A stretch of DNA of 20,680 nucleotides from JBGLNJ01 sp964353405 (GCA_964353405.1 CAYGWJ010000487.1:1-20680), one strand, 5' to 3'; positions 13,656 through 20,680 are shown, counted from the first letter of the stretch. Numbers and translations are program-made. Notes: generated by a model not told the origin, from the letters alone.

Positions 13656-14920
13656 AGACCCTAAAACTGTTCAGCCTTCTAGTCGTCGTGGCGACGATTG
13701 TCACTGCGTGCGGTGGAGGCGCAGCGCCTGCCCAGCCCGCCGCCGCCAAGTCCATGAAGATCTATGCCAGTTGGCCCATGCAGGGGGCGATGATCCCCGA
13801 GGGCACGGCCATGCTCAACGCCGCCAAGCTGGCCCTGGAGGAGGCCAAGAACGAAGCGGCCGGCTGGAAGATTGAGTTGGTCTTCCTGGACGACGCCTCG
13901 CCCACGACCGGTTCTTGGGATGGCACCGTCGAGTCCGGCAACGCCCAAAAGGCCATCGCCGACCAAGCCGCCCTGGTCTACTTTGGCACCTACAATTCTG
14001 GCGCGGCCAAGATCTCGATGCCCCTGACGAACAAGGCCGGCCTGGCGCAGATCACCCCAGCCAACAGCTACCCTGGCCTGACCAAAAAGGGCTTTGCGGC
14101 CGGCGAGCCGGACATTTACCGGCCCACGGGCAAGGTCAACTACTTCCGCACCTATGGCGCCGATGATTTGCAGGGCGCGTCCGGCGCAGCCTGGGCCAAG
14201 TGCCTGGGATTCAAGAAGGTCTATATCCTGGACGACCGCCAACTCTACGGCAAGGGCATCGCCGATGTCTTTGAAAAGCGAGCCAAGGAATTGGGCCTGG
14301 AGGTCGCCGGCCACGATGGCGTCGAGTCCGTGAGTATTGACTTTCGCGCCCTGCTGACCAAGGTCAAGGCCTCCGGCGCCGACCTGGTCTACTTTGGCGG
14401 TCTGGTAGATTCCGGCGGTCCCCAGATCTTGCAGCAGATGGATGCCCTGGGATTCTTCAAGGCCGGCGTCAAGATGATGTCGGACGATGCCATGTACACC
14501 GACGCCGTCCCCAAGGCCGTCAGCCCAGAGCTCATCAACGGCAACCTGCTGGTGACTTTTGCCAGCCCGGCCTTGGATCAACTGCCGACCGATGTGGGCA
14601 AGAATTTCTACAAGAACTACAAGGCCAAGTTTAACGCTGAGCCTATCGGCTGGTCGCTCTACTCCTACAACGCCGTGTTGGTGATCCTGGATTCCATCAA
14701 GCGGGCGGCGCCCAAGCTTGACGCGGCCAAGACGGTGGACGAGAGGCGCGCGGCTATTCTGGAGGCCATGCGCGTCACCAAAGACCTGCCGGGCGTTTCC
14801 GGCCCCATCACGTTCGATGAGAACGGCGATCCGACCTCGTACGTCATGTCCGGCTTTCTCTTCAAGGATGCCAAGTACGTCTGGCAACGCAACATCAGCG
14901 GCGATATGAAGTGCCAATAG
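13652..14920 (+). CDS. livK: LivK-like ABC solute-binding lipoprotein (HAAT family)
   Basis: Receptor of a branched-chain-amino-acid-type (HAAT) ABC importer. The 422-residue protein starts with a signal peptide ending in a VTAC lipobox (C20), followed by GGGAAPAQPAA, so it is tethered outside the membrane. The mature part has the two-lobed periplasmic binding fold: KIYASWPMQGAMIPEGTAML, the FGTYNSGAA region where ligand-site residues usually lie, the hinge stretch KKVYILDDRQLYGKGIADVF, and GADLVYFGGLVDSGG. It is longer than E. coli LivK (about 370), with extra residues around GEPDIYRPTGKVNYFRTYG. A GGAGGAG ribosome site precedes the start. Members of this family bind varied ligands (leucine-type, urea, amides, betaines), so the ligand cannot be read from the name. 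The adjacent mttB-like gene suggests a methylated amine. Confidence 0.93.
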   Translation: MKTLKLFSLLVVVATIVTACGGGAAPAQPAAAKSMKIYASWPMQGAMIPEGTAMLNAAKLALEEAKNEAAGWKIELVFLDDASPTTGSWDGTVESGNAQKAIADQAALVYFGTYNSGAAKISMPLTNKAGLAQITPANSYPGLTKKGFAAGEPDIYRPTGKVNYFRTYGADDLQGASGAAWAKCLGFKKVYILDDRQLYGKGIADVFEKRAKELGLEVAGHDGVESVSIDFRALLTKVKASGADLVYFGGLVDSGGPQILQQMDALGFFKAGVKMMSDDAMYTDAVPKAVSPELINGNLLVTFASPALDQLPTDVGKNFYKNYKAKFNAEPIGWSLYSYNAVLVILDSIKRAAPKLDAAKTVDERRAAILEAMRVTKDLPGVSGPITFDENGDPTSYVMSGFLFKDAKYVWQRNISGDMKCQ

Positions 14921-14940
14921 TGCTCAACAGGACCTAGTCT

Positions 14941-14995
14941 TACCCTGGCGAGTAGGGGCGAGGTCACCTCGCCCCTACATCGCCAGGGTACTTTT
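14941..14995 (+). terminator. Strong intercistronic hairpin, livK-livH
   Basis: TACCCTGGCGA (14941-14951) pairs with TCGCCAGGGTA (14980-14990), and inside it TAGGGGCGAGGT (14953-14964) pairs with ACCTCGCCCCTA (14966-14977), giving about 23 paired bases with one interruption. CTTTT follows. It starts 21 bases after the livK stop and ends five bases before the livH ribosome site. It could act as a partial terminator or RNA-stability barrier that raises livK over the permease genes. The core GTAGGGGCGAGGT palindrome looks like a dispersed REP-type element. Confidence 0.75.
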
Positions 14996-15010
14996 GGGAG
15001 GTTGGCATAA

Positions 15011-15949
15011 ATGACCCAGACCGAGCTTTTTATCCAGCTCCTCATCAATGGCTTGACCCTCGGCTCCTACCTGGCCCTGATCGCCCTGGGCTATACCATG
15101 GTGTATGGGATCATCGAGTTGATCAACTTTGCCCACGGCGACGTGTACATGCTGGGCTTTATGATCTCTTTCACCTTTTTGGGCTTGCTGGGAGTGAAAG
15201 GCCGCTTGGGAGGCTGGCAACTGTGGGCCGTGATCTTGGGCGTGATGCTCCTGACCATGCTCTGCACCGGGACGATCAACATGACCATAGACCGCCTTGC
15301 CTACAAGCCGCTGCGCCGTGCTCCCCGCCTGGCGCCCCTGATCACCGCCGTCGGCATGTCTTTCATGTTGGAGAACCTGGCGTTGATCTGGAAAGGCTCT
15401 AGCCAGATCCTTTACCCGAACATCTTTCCCGTGATAGACATCCTCAACGACCTGCTGGGCATCAAAACGAATGTGCTCTTTACCACCAAGGACATTTTCC
15501 TGTTTGGCGTCACCATACCCCTGATGATTGGCCTGACCCTCTTTATCCAGCGCACCAAGACCGGCAAGGCCATGCGCGCCACAGCGCAAGACCGCGAGGC
15601 GGCGGCGCTCATGGGCATCAATGTGGAGAACGTCATCCGCACCACCTTCTTTATCGGCGGCGCACTGGCCGGTGCGGCCGGCATGATGGTGGGCATTTAC
15701 CTGAACACGGGGCGTTACCTGATGGGCTTTGATGCCGGGCTGCTGGCCTTTACCTCAGCCGTCCTGGGGGGCATTGGCAACGTCACCGGGGCCATGTTGG
15801 GTGGCTATGTCATCGGCTTCCTGAATGCCTACAGCGACCAGTATCTCTCCTCCGAATGGACGCGAGCCCTGGTCTTTACGATCTTGATCTTGGTGCTGGT
15901 TTTCAAGCCGTCCGGGCTCCTCGGCCAGCGGACACCGGAAAAGTACTAG
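15011..15949 (+). CDS. livH: LivH-like ABC permease (HAAT family)
   Basis: First of two permeases of the importer, 312 residues with about eight membrane helices. Signature segments are LLINGLTLGSYLALIALGYT, MVYGIIELINFAHGDVYMLG near the N-terminus, the ATPase-coupling loop AQDREAAALMGINVENVIR at about 191-209, and the C-terminal KPSGLLGQRTPEKY. All are typical of LivH. GGGAGG at 14996-15001 sets the ATG at 15011. Directly after the TAG comes a perfect GGCAAATC-taca-GATTTGCC hairpin. Partner of LivM in the membrane, driven by LivG and LivF. Confidence 0.95.
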   Translation: MTQTELFIQLLINGLTLGSYLALIALGYTMVYGIIELINFAHGDVYMLGFMISFTFLGLLGVKGRLGGWQLWAVILGVMLLTMLCTGTINMTIDRLAYKPLRRAPRLAPLITAVGMSFMLENLALIWKGSSQILYPNIFPVIDILNDLLGIKTNVLFTTKDIFLFGVTIPLMIGLTLFIQRTKTGKAMRATAQDREAAALMGINVENVIRTTFFIGGALAGAAGMMVGIYLNTGRYLMGFDAGLLAFTSAVLGGIGNVTGAMLGGYVIGFLNAYSDQYLSSEWTRALVFTILILVLVFKPSGLLGQRTPEKY

Positions 15950-16099
15950 GCAAATCTACAGATTTGCCCCCAAGTCCCAGGGGTTGCCTGCCGTCAGGGC
16001 CGATTTGTCCCTAGGACACCCTTCAGGGGTGTGTCCGCCGCTTTGCGGCGGCGGGCCGCTAGGCGTAAGGGGTGTGGATTTCGCGGCGGAGTACCGCCG
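15949..16099 (+). repeat. Hairpin-rich livH-livM spacer
   Basis: Four hairpins lie in the 164-base spacer: GGCAAATC-taca-GATTTGCC (15949-15968), GGACAC/GTGTCC with an inner CC/GG pairing (16014-16036), CCGCCGC-ttt-GCGGCGG (16035-16051), and CGGCGG-agta-CCGCCG (16084-16099), the last two bases before the livM ribosome site. Within it, CAAGTCCCAGGGGTTGCC at 15971-15988 is repeated exactly at 19125-19142. Confidence 0.7.
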
Positions 16100-16113
16100 T
16101 TGGAGGATATAAT

Positions 16114-17274
16114 ATGCGTGAAACTTGGCGTTCTTTGACTGCCCCCTGGCGGGCGTTACCGGCCAGGCGACGACAGATCATCACATGGTCAACCGGGATC
16201 TTGCTCCTCCTGATCTTTCCTGTGGTGGATAAAGTCCTCAAGTGGGGTACCCTCAACGATGTCACGGATGTGCTGGTCTTGGTCATCCTGGCCCTGGGCT
16301 TGAACATCGTGGTGGGCTACGCCGGGCTGCTGGACTTTGGTTACGCCGCCTTCTTTGCGATTGGCGCCTATACGGCCGGCATCCTGACCTGGCCGGTCCA
16401 TGGCCTGGAATGGAATTTTTGGATCGTCATCTGGGCGGCCGTGATCGTGGCGGCCTTGTTCGGCATCGTCATCGGCACGCCCACTCTGCGCTTACGGGGC
16501 GATTACCTGGCGATTGTCACGCTGGCCTTTGGAGAGATCGTGCCCGTCGTCATTCGCAACCTGGGCGACTTGACCATCCAGGTGGGGCCATGGCGACTGC
16601 TCGATAATTTTAATCTGACCAACGGCGTGCAGGGGCTGAACCCGGTGGGGCGGCCGTGGATCGGCAATTACGAGTTTGGCTTTGACCCTACTCCCTGGTA
16701 CTTTTTAATCTTGCTCATCGGCGCTCTCGTCATCTTTACCAACGTTCGCTTGCAGAACTCTCGCCTCGGCCGGGCCTGGATGGCTCTGCGGGAAGACGAG
16801 ACAGCCGCCGACTGCATGGGCGTTAACCCCATCACGACCAAGCTCCTGGCCTTTGCCTTGGGCGCTTCTTTCTCCGGGTTTTCGGGGGCTTTTTACGCAG
16901 CCAAGCTGCAGGCCATCTTTCCAGAGCTGTTCAAGTTCAACCTGTCCATCATGGTCTTGTGCATGGTCGTTCTAGGCGGCATGGGCAATATCAAGGGCGT
17001 GATCGTTGGCGGCATGCTCATCCAGCTCTTTGACCGGGTGATCCTGACCCAAACTACTAACCTCGTTCAAGCTGCGGGCCGGAGCTTGAACATCGCCGCG
17101 TTGACCACGGTGGACCTCGGCCTGTGGCGCTGGTTCTTTTTTGGCTTGACCCTGGTGATCGTTATGGTGCTCAGGCCGGAGGGCCTCTTCCCCAGCGCCG
17201 CCCGTCGCGCCGAGCTCCGCGTGGTGGAAGAGGAACCCGAGACGGCGCACGAAGTGAGCGGAGCGTGCCCCTAG
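16114..17274 (+). CDS. livM: LivM-like ABC permease (HAAT family)
   Basis: Second permease, 386 residues. The start at 16114 (MRETWRSL) is preferred over an earlier ATG at 16072 because GGAGG lies at 16102-16106 and the upstream codons cross a hairpin. After a basic, cytoplasmic N-terminus (residues 1-25) come about eight to ten helices. LivM hallmarks are LNIVVGYAGLLDFGYAAFFA, IGTPTLRLRGDYLAIVTLAF, GEIVPVVIRNLGDLTIQVGP, the coupling loop REDETAADCMGVNPITTKLL, and VVLGGMGNIKGVIVGGMLI. It ends with LRPEGLFPSAARRAELR and an acidic tail (VVEEEPETAHEVSG). Followed after 29 bases by livG. Confidence 0.95.
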   Translation: MRETWRSLTAPWRALPARRRQIITWSTGILLLLIFPVVDKVLKWGTLNDVTDVLVLVILALGLNIVVGYAGLLDFGYAAFFAIGAYTAGILTWPVHGLEWNFWIVIWAAVIVAALFGIVIGTPTLRLRGDYLAIVTLAFGEIVPVVIRNLGDLTIQVGPWRLLDNFNLTNGVQGLNPVGRPWIGNYEFGFDPTPWYFLILLIGALVIFTNVRLQNSRLGRAWMALREDETAADCMGVNPITTKLLAFALGASFSGFSGAFYAAKLQAIFPELFKFNLSIMVLCMVVLGGMGNIKGVIVGGMLIQLFDRVILTQTTNLVQAAGRSLNIAALTTVDLGLWRWFFFGLTLVIVMVLRPEGLFPSAARRAELRVVEEEPETAHEVSGACP

Positions 17275-17276
17275 GG

Positions 17277-17291
17277 TACCCTTAATGGGTA
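17277..17291 (+). repeat. Small hairpin before the livG ribosome site
   Basis: TACCC (17277-17281), loop TTAAT, GGGTA (17287-17291), abutting the AAGGAG ribosome site at 17292-17297. The stem is short; it is listed because a hairpin holds the same place at the other liv junctions. Confidence 0.45.
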
Positions 17292-17303
17292 AAGGAGATA
17301 CGT

Positions 17304-18200
17304 ATGGCATTACTGGAAGCCCAAAAAATCACCAAGCAGTTCGGTGGCCTGACCGCCGTCAACGAGCTGGACCTGGCCATCGAGAAAGGCGTGATCGCCA
17401 GTCTCATCGGCCCCAACGGCGCGGGCAAGACCACGTTTTTCAACATGGTCTCTGGATTTTACAAGCCCACCGGGGGGCACATGCTCTTTGACGGCAAAGA
17501 GATAGGCGGCCTGCGGCCCAACCGGGTCGCGGCCCGGGGCATTGGCCGCACCTTTCAGAACATTCGGCTGTTTGCCAACATGACCGCAGTGGAGAATGTG
17601 TTGGTGGGCATGAACTGTCGCCTGAAAGCCAATTGGGTGGGTTCGCTGCTCCGCCCCCCCGCCGTAGTGCAAGAGGAGGCCAAGGCTCGCGAGCGCGCCC
17701 TGGAACTCTTGGCTTATGTAGGTCTAAGTGGTCAGGGTGAGACTGTCGCCAAAAACCTGCCTTACGGGTTGCAGCGGCGCCTCGAGATCGCCCGGGCCCT
17801 GGCCACCGACCCCAAGCTCCTCCTCCTGGACGAGCCTACGGCCGGCATGAACCCTCAGGAGACGGTGGACGCCATGGCCCTGATCAAGCGCGTGCGCGAT
17901 GACCTGAGCATCACCATCCTGCTGATCGAGCATGACATGAAGGTAGTGATGGGCATCTCGGAGCGCATTACGGTGCTCGACTATGGCAGCAAGATTGCCG
18001 AGGGCACCCCGGAACAAGTGCGCGCCAACCCCCAGGTCATTGAGGCCTATTTGGGCAAAGGGGCTGCCACGAGAGTGACAGAAAAGTGGGGCACACTTGC
18101 ACCTGCCGCAAGTGCAGGTGTCGGGGCCCAAGGCCCAACGTTGGGCCAAGTGGGCGCAGAGGCCGCCACAGACGATAGGCTTAGCCTATCGGGGAGATAA
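17304..18200 (+). CDS. livG: LivG-like ABC ATPase with an extended C-terminus
   Basis: One of the two ATPases of the importer. Of 298 residues, about the first 253 form a standard LivG: Walker A GPNGAGKTT, the GIGRTFQNIRLFANMT Q-loop region, signature LPYGLQRRLEIARAL (the family usually has LPYGQQ), Walker B LLLLDEPTAGMNP, and switch histidine LLIEHDMKVV. It reaches the normal end at VIEAYLGKG, then continues for about 45 residues rich in Ala, Gly and Gln that do not resemble any domain I know. This extension is encoded by DNA holding three palindromes, so it probably arose when repeats invaded or a stop was lost. The stop is four bases before the livF ATG. AAGGAG precedes the start. Confidence 0.94.
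   Translation: MALLEAQKITKQFGGLTAVNELDLAIEKGVIASLIGPNGAGKTTFFNMVSGFYKPTGGHMLFDGKEIGGLRPNRVAARGIGRTFQNIRLFANMTAVENVLVGMNCRLKANWVGSLLRPPAVVQEEAKARERALELLAYVGLSGQGETVAKNLPYGLQRRLEIARALATDPKLLLLDEPTAGMNPQETVDAMALIKRVRDDLSITILLIEHDMKVVMGISERITVLDYGSKIAEGTPEQVRANPQVIEAYLGKGAATRVTEKWGTLAPAASAGVGAQGPTLGQVGAEAATDDRLSLSGR
18100..18191 (+). repeat. Three palindromes inside the livG 3' end
   Basis: CACCTGC-cgcaagt-GCAGGTG (18100-18120, with an overlapping alternative CTTGC/GCAAG), GGCCCAACGTTGGGCC (18132-18147, perfect), and CGATAGGCT-t-AGCCTATCG (18173-18191). The last touches the livF ribosome site GGGGAG. All fall within the extra C-terminal codons of livG. Confidence 0.8.
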
Positions 18201-18204
18201 GAAG

Positions 18205-18918
18205 ATGGCATTGCTAGAACTCGATGACGTCCATACCTACTATGGCAATATCCATGCGCTCAAGGGCATCTCTGTGACTGTGGATAAGGGCGAGATCGTC
18301 ACACTCATCGGCTCTAACGGGGCAGGCAAAACTACCACCCTCAAGACCATCTCGGGTGTGTTGCACCCCAAGAAGGGAACTGTTACCTTGGAGGGACAGC
18401 GCATAGACCACACCCCGCCCCACGAGGTTGTGTCCCTGGGCATTTGTCAGTCGCCGGAGGGACGGCGCATCTTTCCTCGCCTGACCACCATGGAGAACCT
18501 GGAGATGGGCGCCTTTCACCGCACGGACCAGGCTGGCATCCAGGAAGATATGGAACGGGTCTTTATCCTCTTTCCCCGGCTGAAAGAGCGACGCAGCCAG
18601 CAAGGTGGCACCCTCTCCGGCGGTGAGCAGCAGATGTTGGCCATTGGCCGCGCCTTGATGTCCCGCCCTCGCATCTTGCTCCTGGACGAGCCTAGCATGG
18701 GCCTCTCGCCGGTGCTGGTGGAGACGATCTTTGAAATCATCCAGGATATTCATGCCCAGGGCACGCCCATCCTTCTGGTGGAGCAGAACGCCCTCATGGC
18801 GCTGCAGGTCGCCGGCCGGGGTTACGTGTTGCAGACCGGCCGTATTGTGCTGCACGATACGGCGGCCAACCTCGCGCAGAACGAGATGGTGCGCAAGGCC
18901 TACCTGGGCGAATCCTAG
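18205..18918 (+). CDS. livF: LivF-like ABC ATPase (HAAT family)
   Basis: Second ATPase, 237 residues, a normal LivF length. The start at 18205 (MALLELDDVHTYYGN) follows GGGGAG at 18191-18196; an upstream in-frame ATG at 18097 lies inside livG and is rejected. Motifs: A-loop tyrosine in THYYG-like TYYGNIHALKG, Walker A GSNGAGKTTTLK, SPEGRRIFPRLTTMENLEMG (typical LivF), signature LSGGEQQMLAIGRAL, Walker B ILLLDEPSMGLSP, switch histidine replaced by glutamine in LLVEQNA as is usual for LivF. It is co-transcribed with livG. Confidence 0.95.
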   Translation: MALLELDDVHTYYGNIHALKGISVTVDKGEIVTLIGSNGAGKTTTLKTISGVLHPKKGTVTLEGQRIDHTPPHEVVSLGICQSPEGRRIFPRLTTMENLEMGAFHRTDQAGIQEDMERVFILFPRLKERRSQQGGTLSGGEQQMLAIGRALMSRPRILLLDEPSMGLSPVLVETIFEIIQDIHAQGTPILLVEQNALMALQVAGRGYVLQTGRIVLHDTAANLAQNEMVRKAYLGES

Positions 18919-18944
18919 ATCTCCGCTTCGCACTAGAGCCGATT

Positions 18945-19053
18945 CCAGTTTGGTTTACGGGCCTGCTCCCGCTGGATTGCCCGCGAAGCGTCCAGCGGAC
19001 AGGCAGCGGATTTGGCAATCCACTATGAGCAACAAAGCCGTAAATCAAACTGG
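18945..19053. repeat. Large palindromic element, livF-mttB
   Basis: Outer arms CCAGTTTGGTTTACGG (18945-18960) and CCGTAAATCAAACTGG (19038-19053) pair at 15 of 16 positions. Inside are GCCTG/CAGGC (18961-18965, 19000-19004) and CCGCTGGA/TCCAGCGG (18969-18976, 18991-18998). A competing pairing, GGATTGCC (18974-18981) with GGCAATCC (19014-19021), overlaps the inner stem. The element is 109 bases long and non-coding: either a miniature inverted-repeat element or a structured RNA leader for the next gene. Confidence 0.7.
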
Positions 19054-19117
19054 AAACCGCTATGTAAGTGCCGCCGCGGCAGCCAAGCTGGCTATAAAGT
19101 CTGTCGGCGCGGCTATG

Positions 19118-19150
19118 CCCCTGGCAAGTCCCAGGGGTTGCCCTTGGCAA
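19118..19150 (+). repeat. Hairpin pair before the mttB-like gene
   Basis: CCCCTGG-caagtc-CCAGGGG (19118-19137) is followed by TTGCC-ctt-GGCAA (19138-19150), ten bases before the AGGGAGG ribosome site. The first hairpin recurs in inverted orientation at 10098-10117. The 18-base piece at 19125-19142 recurs exactly at 15971-15988. Confidence 0.65.
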
Positions 19151-19175
19151 TTCAGAAAGAAGGGAGGCTTTCTCC

Positions 19176-20669
19176 ATGAGGACAAACTATCGAGTCAATT
19201 CAGGGGTGCACTTCCATATGCTCTCCGAGGATCAACTGGAAGAGCTGTTTTGGGGTGTGCTCCAAACCCTGGAGCAGACCGGCCTTGAAGTGCAGCATGA
19301 CCAGGCCCGCGACATTCTCAAGAAAGCAGGAGCATGGGTAGATGGTTTGCGAGTGCGCGTCCCATCGTATTTGGTCAGGCGCTCTCTGGCCCTGGCCCCG
19401 CGCAGCTTTACCCTGTTTGCCCGCGACGGAAATCCAAAGCACAACCTCCACATCGGCCCCGGCCGGGCGCACTTTGGCCCTGGCCCCACCTGTCCAAATT
19501 TCATTGACGTGGAAAGCCTGGAACGCCGGCCCTACGTCAAGAACGACGTGCCCCTCGTGGCAGAAGTGGTTGACGCGCTGCCCAACATTGACTTTTGCGA
19601 GCCGTTGGGCGCGGTCAGCGACGTTCACCCTGCGCTGGGCGCCCTGTACGAATTTTCCGGCATGTTCCCCAACACCAGCAAGCCCATTGCGGCCTGGCCG
19701 CACAACAAGTTTGACTCGGCGGGTATCCACCAGATCGCCGTGGCCGAAGCCGGTAGCCAGGCAGCCTTTGAACAGCGCCCTACCTATATCTACGGCTGCG
19801 AGCCACTTTCGCCGCTGGTCAGCACCTTTGAGGCGCTCGACAAGCTCATCTTTGCCGCCGAGCGCCGGGTGCCGCTGATCTTTGCCCCCTGCCCCACTGC
19901 TGGTGGAACCGCGCCGGTGACGCCAGCCGGCATCATCATCCAGGGCGCAGCCGAGGCGTGGATGGGCCTGACCATCGCTCAAGCGATTCAGCCTGGCCTA
20001 CCCTTCATCATGGGCGGTGTGTTTACCGTGATGGATATGGATTCGATGAGCCGGGCCTACGGTGCTCCCGAACTGTCATTGATCATGGCGGGTCTCACCG
20101 AGTTAGCCCACTATGCCGGTCTCCCTATGTGGCAGACGGGTGGTTGCACCGATTCCAAGATGTTGGATGGGCAGGCCATGATCGAGGGTTCCCTATCGTG
20201 CTTCTTCTCCGCACTCGCAGGCGGCGACCTGACTCACGCTGTGGGCTACACAGACAGCGCTATGACAGGCTCTGTCTTCCAACTGGCGGCCATGGACGAA
20301 GCCATCGGCTACTCGCGGCGCATCACGCGCGGCATCGAGGTCAACGAGGATACGCTGGCCGTAGATGTGATCCACCATGTTGGCCCCAACGGCCACTATC
20401 TGCGCGAAAAACACACGCGCCGCCACTACAAGACCGAGTTCTGGCGCCCCAACTTGTGTGACCGCCGCAATTTCGAAGAATGGGACGCGATGGGCCGGAC
20501 GACGATGAAAGATCGAACGGTCGCTCGCGTGCAAGACATCCTGGCCTCGCACCAGCCATCGCCCATCAAGCCAGAGACACAGGCTGTCATTCGCCAGGTC
20601 CTGGCGGAGGCTGAAGAGCGAGCAGCAATTCCCGCTACAGCAATTTCAAGTATAATTTGCTCAAACTAG
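19176..20669 (+). CDS. MttB-superfamily amine methyltransferase, no amber codon
   Basis: A 497-residue member of the trimethylamine methyltransferase (MttB) superfamily. Members move a methyl group from a methylated amine to a cobalt corrinoid protein. Family features: GPGPTCPNFIDVESLERRPY (about 101-120), IYGCEPLSPLV, FAPCPTAGGTAPVTPAG, TGGCTDSKMLDGQAMIEG (about 321-338), RRITRGIEVNEDTLAVDVI, HVGPNGHYLREKHTRRHYKT, and NLCDRRNFEEWDAMG. True MttB carries pyrrolysine at an in-frame UAG; this frame has none, so it belongs to the non-pyrrolysine branch, whose characterised member MtgB demethylates glycine betaine. The last residues (PATAISSIICSN) look irregular. AGGGAGG at 19161-19167 supports the ATG. 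Same strand as livF, 257 bases downstream, probably the same operon. No corrinoid protein gene is visible before the window ends. Confidence 0.9.
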   Translation: MRTNYRVNSGVHFHMLSEDQLEELFWGVLQTLEQTGLEVQHDQARDILKKAGAWVDGLRVRVPSYLVRRSLALAPRSFTLFARDGNPKHNLHIGPGRAHFGPGPTCPNFIDVESLERRPYVKNDVPLVAEVVDALPNIDFCEPLGAVSDVHPALGALYEFSGMFPNTSKPIAAWPHNKFDSAGIHQIAVAEAGSQAAFEQRPTYIYGCEPLSPLVSTFEALDKLIFAAERRVPLIFAPCPTAGGTAPVTPAGIIIQGAAEAWMGLTIAQAIQPGLPFIMGGVFTVMDMDSMSRAYGAPELSLIMAGLTELAHYAGLPMWQTGGCTDSKMLDGQAMIEGSLSCFFSALAGGDLTHAVGYTDSAMTGSVFQLAAMDEAIGYSRRITRGIEVNEDTLAVDVIHHVGPNGHYLREKHTRRHYKTEFWRPNLCDRRNFEEWDAMGRTTMKDRTVARVQDILASHQPSPIKPETQAVIRQVLAEAEERAAIPATAISSIICSN

Positions 20670-20680
20670 CGTCCAGTTTT

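Noticed and set aside
13679..14917. Long minus-strand open frame (412 codons) opposite livK
   Set aside because: Antisense shadow of livK; its Gly/His/Leu-rich composition is typical of reverse-frame translation.
19200..19982. Minus-strand frame opposite the mttB-like gene
   Set aside because: No family signature, and the plus strand encodes a full-length MttB-superfamily protein.
20651..20656. TATAAT near the end of the mttB-like gene as a promoter for a downstream gene
   Set aside because: No acceptable -35 at the right distance (ATTCCC), and the downstream gene is outside the window.
19176..20669. Pyrrolysine-containing MttB
   Set aside because: No in-frame TAG occurs before the terminal TAG at 20667-20669, so the frame is a non-pyrrolysine homolog.

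Overview
The window looks like a chromosomal segment from an uncultured, moderately GC-rich bacterium, probably of the Chloroflexota (Anaerolineae-like). This is inferred from proline/threonine-rich linkers after the lipoboxes, a membrane-anchored WD40 protein, many sugar and amino-acid ABC importers, and intergenic DNA rich in palindromes and heptamer repeats. No rRNA, tRNA, CRISPR array or transposase was seen.

Layout. (1) 1-1323: 3' part of a HAMP sensor histidine kinase, cut by the window edge. (2) about 1330-1876, minus: a decayed ComEC remnant between the kinase and a WD40 gene. (3) 1880-4731, minus: a signal-anchored seven-bladed WD40 protein and two lipoproteins of unknown role. (4) 4852-9677, minus: a complete ytfQ-ytfR-ytfT-yjfF galactofuranose-type ABC importer in the same gene order as E. 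coli. It has a terminator at its end, two hairpins after ytfQ, and a candidate promoter and dyad in front. (5) 9678-10242: a divergent intergenic region with a folded element and heptamer repeats. (6) 10243-13227, plus: a MoxR ATPase / DUF58 / BatA-like VWA cluster, with a heptamer array forming the end of the DUF58 gene. (7) 13398-20669, plus: a strong sigma-70-type promoter, a 220-nt leader with a 43-codon ORF coupled to livK, then livK-livH-livM-livG-livF and an MttB-superfamily methyltransferase without an in-frame amber codon.

How they work together. The ytf operon would import a furanose sugar. The liv cluster would import a polar or zwitterionic solute. The mttB-like gene directly behind livF suggests that this solute may be a methylated amine such as a betaine, which the methyltransferase would demethylate onto a corrinoid protein. 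No corrinoid protein gene is visible before the window ends.

The most unusual feature is structural. At each junction from livH to mttB, a different hairpin sits only a few bases before the Shine-Dalgarno sequence. Some of these hairpins belong to repeats found elsewhere in the window, and three lie inside an extended livG 3' end. The tightly overlapping ytfR-ytfT-yjfF genes show no such arrangement.
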